Below, one piece after another: positions 57,741-64,000 of a stretch of DNA of 64,000 nucleotides. This DNA is from Vogesella margarita (GTDB lineage Bacteria > Pseudomonadota > Gammaproteobacteria > Burkholderiales > Chromobacteriaceae). The DNA is taken from contig NZ_JAQQLE010000002.1 in NCBI RefSeq assembly GCF_028548475.1, positions 186,001 through 250,000 of the forward strand, read 5' to 3'. The first letter of the stretch is position 1, and each line of letters starts with the position of its first letter. Made by a program: the position numbers and the translations under genes. The notes beneath the pieces were generated by a model. It made no database searches and was not told where the DNA came from. It saw only the letters and a program-made list of their open reading frames with translations.

Positions 57741-57766
57741 GCCGCGACAGCAGCGGCGCTTTTTTA
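57741..57766 (+). terminator. Probable terminator after the ATL gene
   Basis: gccgc/gcggc arms with a seven-base loop followed by C-TTTTTT, about 90 bases past the stop. The region 57653-57740 otherwise holds nothing recognisable. Confidence 0.65.
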
Positions 57767-57840
57767 TGGCAAATGGTTCGTTTTTGGCGCCGAAAAGTTG
57801 CGGTTTGTGTAGCAACTATGTTAAAGACTAAGCTGTAATT

Positions 57841-57852
57841 TTCGTTTACGAA
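57841..57852. promoter_or_regulatory. GlpR-like operator before glpR
   Basis: TTCGTTTACGAA contains TTCG-N4-CGAA, the core of the E. coli GlpR operator. It ends nine bases before the ATG of the DeoR-family gene, which points to autorepression. Confidence 0.55.
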
Positions 57853-57861
57853 CTTGCTGCC

Positions 57862-58632
57862 ATGAGCCGATCACCCAGACACGACAAGATTTTGCAGCTG
57901 GTGCGCGAAAACGGCTTTATGCCGATTGAAGAGCTCGCCCGCTTGCTGGACGTTACCCCGCAGACCATCCGCCGCGACATCAACCAGCTGTGCGAGGCCA
58001 ACCTGCTGCGCCGCTACCACGGTGGTGCCGCGCTGGGCAGCAGCGTGGAGAACGAGGACTACTTCGCGCGCAAGGGCAAGCTGCAGAGCGAAAAAGAGCA
58101 CATCGCCGACATGATCGCGGAGAACATCCCCGACCATGCCTCGCTGTTCATGAGTATCGGCACCACCATCGAGGCGGTGGCGCAGGCGCTGACCACCACC
58201 CACAAGGGGCTGCGCGTGATCACCAACAACATCCACGTCGCCTCGATCATGTCCACCAATCCCGACTTCACGGTGATGATCACCTCCGGCGTGGTGCGCT
58301 CCTCCGACGGCGGCATTACCGGGGTGGCGACGCTGGACTTCATCAACCAGTTCAAGGTCGACTACGCGGTGATCGGGGTGTCGGGAATAGAGGCCGACGG
58401 CTCGCTGCTCGACTTCGACTACCGCGAAGTGCGCGTGGCGCAGGCGATGATGAACAACGCGCGTCACCGCTTCCTCGCCGCCGATCACAGCAAGTTCGGC
58501 CGCAACGCGCTGGTGCGCATGGGCCACATCAGCGAATTCAACGCCATCTTCACCGACGCGATGCCGCCGGAGAGCCTGAAGAAGCTGCTGGAAGACCACA
58601 GCGTGCGCATGTATCTGGCCGATCCGCTGTAA
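57862..58632 (+). CDS. glpR: DeoR-family repressor, GlpR type
   Basis: The 256-residue product has the DeoR helix-turn-helix (FMPIEELARLLDVTPQTIRRDI, then LLRRYHGGA) and the sugar-phosphate sensing domain with SLFMSIGTTIEAVAQAL, VITNN, and FDYREVRVAQAMM...ADHSKFGR. The details (DFDYREVRVAQAM, FGRNALVRMGHI) fit glycerol-3-phosphate repressor GlpR. No glp structural genes are in the window; assignment to glycerol is therefore from family resemblance plus the operator core at 57841-57852. Confidence 0.85.
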   Translation: MSRSPRHDKILQLVRENGFMPIEELARLLDVTPQTIRRDINQLCEANLLRRYHGGAALGSSVENEDYFARKGKLQSEKEHIADMIAENIPDHASLFMSIGTTIEAVAQALTTTHKGLRVITNNIHVASIMSTNPDFTVMITSGVVRSSDGGITGVATLDFINQFKVDYAVIGVSGIEADGSLLDFDYREVRVAQAMMNNARHRFLAADHSKFGRNALVRMGHISEFNAIFTDAMPPESLKKLLEDHSVRMYLADPL

Positions 58633-58656
58633 GGCGCCAGCCGGCAACGCATAGCA

Positions 58657-58684
58657 AACAGGGCACCCGCGGGTGCCCTGTTTG
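58657..58684 (+). terminator. Bidirectional terminator between glpR and kynU
   Basis: A perfect 28-base palindrome, cagggcaccc/gggtgccctg flanked by AAA and TTT, lies between the convergent glpR and kynU genes. Confidence 0.85.
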
Positions 58685-58690
58685 TTTGTG

Positions 58691-58703
58691 CAAGGTTGGC
58701 CGC
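58691..58703 (-). repeat. Exact copy of the 13-base uptake-like repeat
   Basis: Exact CAAGGTTGGCCGC between the glpR/kynU terminator and the kynU stop. Confidence 0.85.
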
Positions 58704-58707
58704 AGGC

Positions 58708-59958
58708 TCAGGTCACCGCGCCGCGACGGTGGAATTGCGGCGCGTCCCAGCTACCGCTGTCGAGGATCCGTTTCAGGGTGTCGACCGCGTCCCAGATATC
58801 GGTGTAGCCGAGATAGAGCGGGGTGACGCCGAAGCGCAGCACTTCCGGCTCGCGGTAGTCGCCGATCACGCCGGCGGCGATCAGCGCCTGCATCACGGCA
58901 AAGCCGTGCGGGTGGCGGTAGCTGACGTGGCTGCCGCGCCGCGCATGATCGCGCGGGGTGATCAGCGTCAGCGGGTGCTCGCCGCAGCGCTGCTCCACCA
59001 GTTCGATGAACAGGTCGGTCAGCGCCAGCGACTTGCGCCGTACCGCGTCCATGTCCGCCTGCAGCGCGATGTCCAGCCCGCACTCCAGCAGCGCCAGCGA
59101 CACGATGGGCTGCGTGCCGCACAGGAAGCGGCGGATGCCGCCGGCCGGCTGGTAGTCGCTGCCCATCTCGAACGGCCGCGCGTGGCCCCACCAGCCGGAC
59201 AGCGGCTGCCAGAAGCGGTCCTGGTGGCGCGGCGCCACCCAGATGAAGGCCGGCGAGCCGGGGCCGCCGTTCAGGTACTTGTAGGTGCAGCCGACGGCAA
59301 AGTCGGCGTCGGCGGCATTCAGCGCCAGCGGCACCGCGCCGGCGGCGTGTGCCAGATCCCAGATCGTCAGCGCGCCGTGGCGGTGGGCGAGGGCGTTGGT
59401 CGCCGCCATGTCGTACATGGCACCGGTGCGGTAGTTCACGTGCGACAGCAGCAGCACGGCGACGTTGTCGTCCAGCGCCGCTTCCAGCGGCAGCGCCTCG
59501 TCGGTCAGGCGCAGCTCGTAGCCCTGCTGCAGCAGGTCGATCATGCCCTGGATCATGTACAGGTCGGTGGGGAAGTTGTCGCGTTCGGACACGATCACCC
59601 GCCGCGCCGGATGCGCCTGCTGCTGGATGCGCAGCGCGGCGGCCAGCGCCTTGAACAGGTTGAGCGAGGTGGTGTCGGTGACCACCACCTCGTCGGCGCC
59701 GGCGCCCAGCAGCGCCGCCAGCTTGTTGCCCAGCCGCGCTGGCAGCTCGAACCAGCCGGCGTCGTTCCAGCTGCGGATCAGGCCTTGCCCCCACTGCTCG
59801 GCGATCACCTGCTGGCTGCGCGCCAGCGCGCCCTGTGGCAGCACGCCCAGCGAATTGCCGTCCAGATAAATGGTGTCGGCGGGCAGCGCGAACTGCTGGC
59901 GGAAGCGGGCAAGCGGGTCCTGCTGGTCGGCCTGCAGGCAGTCGTTACGGCTAAGCAT
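58708..59958 (-). CDS. kynU: Kynureninase
   Basis: KynU cleaves kynurenine to anthranilate and alanine with PLP. The 416-residue product has [16 protein letters not shown] near the start, [12 protein letters not shown], and the PLP lysine in [18 protein letters not shown] (Lys227). Family members run 400-430 residues. It is divergent from an Lrp-type regulator over a 158-base AT-containing gap. kynA and kynB, usual partners in Pseudomonas and Ralstonia, are not adjacent. Confidence 0.96.
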   Translation of the reverse strand: MLSRNDCLQADQQDPLARFRQQFALPADTIYLDGNSLGVLPQGALARSQQVIAEQWGQGLIRSWNDAGWFELPARLGNKLAALLGAGADEVVVTDTTSLNLFKALAAALRIQQQAHPARRVIVSERDNFPTDLYMIQGMIDLLQQGYELRLTDEALPLEAALDDNVAVLLLSHVNYRTGAMYDMAATNALAHRHGALTIWDLAHAAGAVPLALNAADADFAVGCTYKYLNGGPGSPAFIWVAPRHQDRFWQPLSGWWGHARPFEMGSDYQPAGGIRRFLCGTQPIVSLALLECGLDIALQADMDAVRRKSLALTDLFIELVEQRCGEHPLTLITPRDHARRGSHVSYRHPHGFAVMQALIAAGVIGDYREPEVLRFGVTPLYLGYTDIWDAVDTLKRILDSGSWDAPQFHRRGAVT

Positions 59959-60116
59959 GGTTGGGCTCCTTGTGGACTAGGGTTGGCCGCAACGGTGCAG
60001 CCATGAACATAGCTTAGCAGCGTCGCCCGCCGGAAAAATTGCAAGTTCGCATTGTGAAAGTGCCTTGTTTCGCAGAATATTTACTTTTACGGTGATTAAT
60101 TCGTGGAGTCTTGCAA

Positions 60117-60608
60117 ATGCAACTGGACGCGATCGACTGGCGCATTCTGGCGGCGCTGCAGCACAACGGCCGGCTCAGCAACCAGGACCTCGCCGATCGG
60201 GTGGCGCTGTCGCCGTCGGCCTGCCTGCGCCGGGTGCGCGCGCTGGAAGAAACGGGCCTGATCCGCGGCTACCGCGCCGAGCTGGACGCGGCGCGGCTGG
60301 GTTTCGAGCTGGAGGCGATGGTGCAGGTGAGCCTGGACCGCAGCCGCGACGACTGGCACGACACCTTCCTGCAGCAGGTGCAGGCCTTCGACGAGGTCGC
60401 CGCCGCCTACATCGTCGCCGGACCGTGCAACTACATGCTGCACGTGCGCTGCGCCAATCTGGCGGCGTTTTCCGCCTTTGTCGTCGACAAGCTGAACAAG
60501 CTGCCGGGCATGCGCGACATCTGTTCCTACATCGTGATGCAGACCATCAAGGACCAGCGCGGCGTGCTGCCGCTGGCGGACAAGGCCACGCGCGGCGGCG
60601 TGTCGTGA
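60117..60608 (+). CDS. kynR: Lrp/AsnC-family regulator, probable KynR
   Basis: From ATG 60117 (GGAG nine bases upstream) the product is 163 residues. It has the AsnC helix-turn-helix (LQHNGRLSNQDLADRVALSPSACLRRVRALEETGLI region) and a RAM domain. It is divergent from kynU, the arrangement seen for KynR, which activates kynurenine degradation when kynurenine is present. A TTG two codons earlier is a possible start but is only three bases from GGAG. Confidence 0.85.
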   Translation: MQLDAIDWRILAALQHNGRLSNQDLADRVALSPSACLRRVRALEETGLIRGYRAELDAARLGFELEAMVQVSLDRSRDDWHDTFLQQVQAFDEVAAAYIVAGPCNYMLHVRCANLAAFSAFVVDKLNKLPGMRDICSYIVMQTIKDQRGVLPLADKATRGGVS

Positions 60609-60713
60609 CAAAACCCACACCGCGGTGCGATGGCGCGGCGGGATGCGGGGCGCTGCTGGTATACTTTCCGGTTTCACCTACGATCCGGGGCGCACCTGTC
60701 CCGCAGAGCCAGC

Positions 60714-62603
60714 ATGAACGTCTTTTACGAAGAAAGCGGCAGCTTCAAGGTGGGCAGCATCGTCTCCCGCAATGACGCCAGCCTGCAAGTCGACACCCAG
60801 CACGGCAAGCGCGCCAAGATCAAGGCCGCCAACGTGTTCCTGGAGTTTTCCAGCGCGCTGCAGGACTTCCTGCCCGCGGCCGAGGCGATTGCGGCCGACA
60901 TCGACGTCGACTTTCTGTGGGAATGCTGCGGCGACGAGGAATTCGGCTTCGACACCCTGGCCGCCGACTACTTCGGCCACGCGCCGAACGCGTTCGAATC
61001 GGCCGCCATCCTGATCAAGCTGTACGCGGCGCCGATGTACTTCTACAAGAAGGCCAAGGGCCGCTTCAAGTCGGCACCGGAAGAGACGCTGAAGGCGGCG
61101 CTGGCTGGCATCGAGCGCAAGAAGCGCGAGCAGGAACAGGTCGATGCCTGGGCCGCCGAACTGGTGGCCGGCACGCTGCCGGACGCGATCCGCAGCCACC
61201 TGATGCCGCTGCTGTACCGCCCGGACAAGAACACCCTCGAGTTCAAGGCCTTCGACCAGGCCAGCCGTGCCAGCGGCCTGCCGCCGCTGCGCCTGGCGCA
61301 CCACGTCGGCGGCATCCCGTCGGTGCCGGACTACCTGATGGCCGGCTTCCAGCTGGAGCACTTCCCGAAAGGGCTGGGCTTCGGCAACTACGCGCCGGCC
61401 ACCGTGCCGGCCGACCTGCCGCTGTCCGACGTGGCCGCCTTCTCCATCGACGACGCCGCCACCACCGAGATCGACGACGCGCTGTCGGTGGTGTGGCTGG
61501 ACAACGGCAACATCCGCGTCGGCATCCACATCGCGGCGCCGACGCTGGGCGTGGCGGTCGGCTCCGACATCGAGAAACTGGTGCACAACCGCCTGTCCAC
61601 CGTCTACTTCCCCGGCGACAAGATCACCATGCTGCCGGACGACGTGGTGCAGCAGTTCACGCTGCAGGAAGGCCAGGCCTGCCCGGCACTAAGCCTGTAC
61701 GTGGAGGTGGCGCCGGACTTCTCGCTGGTGGCGTTCGACAACCGCATCGAGCGCGTCAACATCGCGGCCAACCTGCGCCACGACCAGCTGGAACAGGTGT
61801 TCAACGAGGAAACGTTGGCCGCAGACGGCTTCGGCCCGGACTACGCGTTCAAGAAGGAACTGGTGTGGCTGTGGCAGTTCGCCAATGCGCGCGAGGCCTT
61901 CCGCGGCAAGACGCCGGACCCGAACCGCCCGCCGCAGGTCGACTACAACTTCAACGTGGTCGACGGCAAGGTGATCATCAGTGTGCGCAAGCGCGGCTCG
62001 CCGATGGACAAGCTGGTGTCCGAGCTGATGATCCTCGCCAACAGCGAGTGGGGGCGCATGCTGGCCGAGGCCGACATCCCGGCGATGTACCGCGCGCAGA
62101 GCATGGGCAAGGTGCGCATGACCACCCGTCCCGAGCCGCACATCGGCCTGGGCGTCGCGCAGTACGCGTGGAGCACCTCGCCGCTGCGCCGCGCGTCGGA
62201 CTTCGTCAACCAGCGCCAGCTGGTGGCGATGATCCGCGGCGAGACGCCGCAATACCCGCAGGGCGACGCGATGCTGTTCGCGCTGCTGCGCGACTTCGAC
62301 GCCGCCTACAGCGCCTACCTCGGCTTCCAGGACAAGATGGAGCACTTCTGGTGCCTGCGCTGGTTCAGCCAGGAAGGCATCAGCGAGCCGACCGCCAGCT
62401 ACATCAAGGAAGACCTGGTGCGCATCGACGGCGTGCCGATGCGCCAGCGCATCCCCGGCCTGCCGGAGCTGGCCGCCGGCGACCGCATCAAGCTGCAGAT
62501 CATCCGCATCGACGAGCTGATGCAGGAGATCGAGTTCCGCTTCATCGAGGTCGTCGAGCGCAAGCAGCAGCCAGCCGCAGCGGCAATCGAGCAACCGGCC
62601 TGA
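60714..62603 (+). CDS. RNB-domain exoribonuclease (RNase II family)
   Basis: The 629-residue product has an N-terminal region unlike E. coli RNase II, then the RNB catalytic domain. That domain begins FSIDDAATTEIDDALSVVWL, with the metal-binding aspartates, followed by IRVGIHIAAPTLGVAVGSDIEKL and YAWSTSPLRRASDFVNQRQL. A short S1-like C-terminus ends it. RNB enzymes degrade RNA 3' to 5' to mononucleotides. Lineages of betaproteobacteria carry this divergent form; whether it replaces RNase II or RNase R is unknown. Repeat near-copies occur at 61764 and 61810. Confidence 0.9.
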   Translation: MNVFYEESGSFKVGSIVSRNDASLQVDTQHGKRAKIKAANVFLEFSSALQDFLPAAEAIAADIDVDFLWECCGDEEFGFDTLAADYFGHAPNAFESAAILIKLYAAPMYFYKKAKGRFKSAPEETLKAALAGIERKKREQEQVDAWAAELVAGTLPDAIRSHLMPLLYRPDKNTLEFKAFDQASRASGLPPLRLAHHVGGIPSVPDYLMAGFQLEHFPKGLGFGNYAPATVPADLPLSDVAAFSIDDAATTEIDDALSVVWLDNGNIRVGIHIAAPTLGVAVGSDIEKLVHNRLSTVYFPGDKITMLPDDVVQQFTLQEGQACPALSLYVEVAPDFSLVAFDNRIERVNIAANLRHDQLEQVFNEETLAADGFGPDYAFKKELVWLWQFANAREAFRGKTPDPNRPPQVDYNFNVVDGKVIISVRKRGSPMDKLVSELMILANSEWGRMLAEADIPAMYRAQSMGKVRMTTRPEPHIGLGVAQYAWSTSPLRRASDFVNQRQLVAMIRGETPQYPQGDAMLFALLRDFDAAYSAYLGFQDKMEHFWCLRWFSQEGISEPTASYIKEDLVRIDGVPMRQRIPGLPELAAGDRIKLQIIRIDELMQEIEFRFIEVVERKQQPAAAAIEQPA

Positions 62604-62630
62604 GTGTTGCGGCCAGGGTTGGCCGCACGC

Positions 62631-62670
62631 GACATGACAAGGCCCCGCCACGGCGGGGCCTTGTCATGTC
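62631..62670. terminator. 40-base perfect hairpin after the RNB gene
   Basis: Nineteen-base perfect arms (62631-62649/62652-62670) around a two-base AC loop. No T-run follows. It directly follows a repeat pair of the form GCGGCCAGGGTTGGCCGC (62609-62626). Confidence 0.7.
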
Positions 62671-62835
62671 TGCCGGTGTCGCCGTTCCGGACGGGGCCCA
62701 CGGTTTGTGACAATTTCATGTCGCATTTTTATAACCATATAAAATATTCAATGGCATAGCATGTCGGCATCGCTCCGGCCTGCCGTCTGGCTGCCGGTCC
62801 AACACAAGCCTGGCGATGCACGCAAAGGAGAATTC

Positions 62836-64000
62836 ATGCCGTTCCGTCGTACCCTGCTGGCCCTGAGCCTGGCCACCCTGTTGGGCACACAGCCCGCCCT
62901 GTCCGCCCCCGTGCTGGACGCCGTCGCCCCGGCGCGTACCGCCGCCGCCGCTCCCGCCGACAATGCCTGGGTAGAAATCGACAAGGCCGCCTTCGAAAAC
63001 AATATCCGCCAGCTGCAAACCCGCCTCGCCGGCAAGTCGCAGATCTGCGCCGTGATGAAGGCCGACGCCTACGGCCACGGCATCGCGCTGCTGGTGCCGT
63101 CCGTCATCGCCACCGGCGTGCCGTGCATCGGCGTGGCCAGCAACGAAGAAGCGCGCATCGTGCGCGAAAAAGGTTTCAAGGGCCGCCTGATGCGCGTGCG
63201 TACCGCCACGCTGGACGAGATCCGCGGCGCGCTGCGCTACAACATGGAAGAGCTGGTCGGCAACCTGGCGCACGCCCGTGCCGCCGGCGCGCTGGCGCAG
63301 AAACAGGGCAAGACCCTGCGCATCCACCTGGGCCTGAACTCTTCGGGCATGAGCCGCAACGGGCTGGAAATGGCCACCGAGCAAGGCCGCCAGGACGCGC
63401 TGGCGCTGGTGAAACAACCCGGCCTGCAACTGGTGGGCATCATGACCCACTTTGCCGTAGAGGACGCCGACGACGTACGCAAAGGGTTGGCCGCATTCAA
63501 ACAGCAAAGCCAGTGGCTGATCGACAACGCCGGCCTCGACCGCAGCAAGCTGACGCTGCACGCGGCCAACTCGTTCGCCACGCTGGAAGTACCGGAAAGC
63601 CACCTCGACATGGTTCGCCCCGGCGGCCTGCTGTACGGCGACACCATTCCCAGCTACACCGAATACCGCCGCGTGATGGCGTTCAAGACCCGGGTCGCCG
63701 CCGTCAACGCCTACCCGGCCGGCAATACCGTCGGTTACGACCGCACCTACACCCTCAAACGCGACAGCCTGCTGGCCAACCTGCCGCTGGGCTATTCCGA
63801 CGGCTACCGCCGCGTGTTCACCAACAAGGGCTATGTACTGGTCAACGGCCAGCGCGCGCCGGTCGTGGGCAAGGTGTCGATGAACACCACCATGGTGGAC
63901 GTCACCGACATCCCCGGCGTGAAACCGGGTGACGAAGTGGTGCTGTTCGGCAAACAGGGCAATGCTGAAATCACCCAGACCGAGATGGAAGACATCAACG
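62836..64000 (+). CDS. bsr: Periplasmic broad-spectrum amino-acid racemase (Bsr), 3' end beyond window
   Basis: The frame opens at ATG 62836 behind AAAGGAG and is still open at the window end; 388 codons are visible and about 20 are probably missing. A signal peptide (LLALSLATLLGTQPALSA) leads to an alanine-racemase fold: VMKADAYGHG with the PLP lysine (Lys75), LNSSGMSRNGLEM, LHAANSFATL, DMVRPGGLLYGD and LPLGYSDGYRRVF with the second-base tyrosine. The exported form and the SSGMSRNG region resemble Vibrio BsrV, which makes D-amino acids that regulate peptidoglycan. The upstream region 62701-62760 is AT-rich (TTGTGA, TATAAA) and probably holds the promoter. Confidence 0.92.
   Translation, partial: MPFRRTLLALSLATLLGTQPALSAPVLDAVAPARTAAAAPADNAWVEIDKAAFENNIRQLQTRLAGKSQICAVMKADAYGHGIALLVPSVIATGVPCIGVASNEEARIVREKGFKGRLMRVRTATLDEIRGALRYNMEELVGNLAHARAAGALAQKQGKTLRIHLGLNSSGMSRNGLEMATEQGRQDALALVKQPGLQLVGIMTHFAVEDADDVRKGLAAFKQQSQWLIDNAGLDRSKLTLHAANSFATLEVPESHLDMVRPGGLLYGDTIPSYTEYRRVMAFKTRVAAVNAYPAGNTVGYDRTYTLKRDSLLANLPLGYSDGYRRVFTNKGYVLVNGQRAPVVGKVSMNTTMVDVTDIPGVKPGDEVVLFGKQGNAEITQTEMEDIN

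Overview
The window is a GC-rich, gene-dense stretch of bacterial chromosome with about 60 protein genes on both strands, no RNA genes, no insertion sequences, no prophage and no CRISPR array. Gene content fits a betaproteobacterium, most likely Neisseriales/Chromobacteriaceae (a Vogesella-like organism). The pointers are a hemC-hemD-hemX-hemY cluster, ccoG, yaeQ, GTP-type PEP carboxykinase plus PEP carboxylase, pobA/pobR, kynU with a divergent Lrp-type regulator, and a periplasmic broad-spectrum racemase. The taxonomic placement is inference from gene families, not from a marker gene.

Layout. 0-6.7 kb: 3' end of a SNF2-type helicase, a YdcH-like small protein, pckG and an ABC exporter. 6.7-17.6 kb: Sel1 protein, two orphan periplasmic binding proteins, an OmpA lipoprotein, an FAD dehydrogenase, a YgjP-like metallopeptidase, an rRNA methyltransferase, an HD-GYP protein, a TetR gene divergent from a thioesterase/DUF1304 pair, yaeQ and paiB. 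17.6-29.1 kb: pobA/pobR, a MocR regulator, ccoG, two diguanylate cyclases, a LysE exporter, a GNAT enzyme and rsuA. 29.2-33.7 kb: haem operon hemC-hemD-hemX-hemY plus an exported rhodanese. 33.8-42.3 kb: AEC transporter, ppc, DUF1003, rarD and an FtsK-type translocase. 42.4-51 kb: soluble CZB chemoreceptor, YcaQ-type glycosylase, trhO, MASE1-GGDEF protein, tal, phoB-phoR. 51-64 kb: BCCT transporter, Lrp regulator, yqjD-yqjE-yqjK, gap, a metallo-beta-lactamase fold hydrolase with an alkyltransferase-like protein, glpR, kynU/kynR, an RNB exoribonuclease and a racemase running off the window end.

How the genes work together. Central carbon is well represented (pckG, ppc, tal, gap, glpR). Aromatic catabolism (pobA) and tryptophan catabolism (kynU) each have an adjacent regulator. 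Four c-di-GMP enzymes (three GGDEF, one HD-GYP) are scattered as single genes.

The most striking feature is not a gene. A 13-base word, GCGGCCAACCTTG, occurs 17 times exactly (both strands, counted by eye) and about 17 more times with one mismatch. It is spread through the window, mostly between genes but also inside reading frames, and several times it forms head-to-head pairs that make hairpins or terminators between convergent genes. That is how the DNA uptake sequences of Neisseriaceae and Pasteurellaceae are organised, but the word is unlike any uptake sequence I know. I propose it as a candidate new uptake-signal-like genome repeat.
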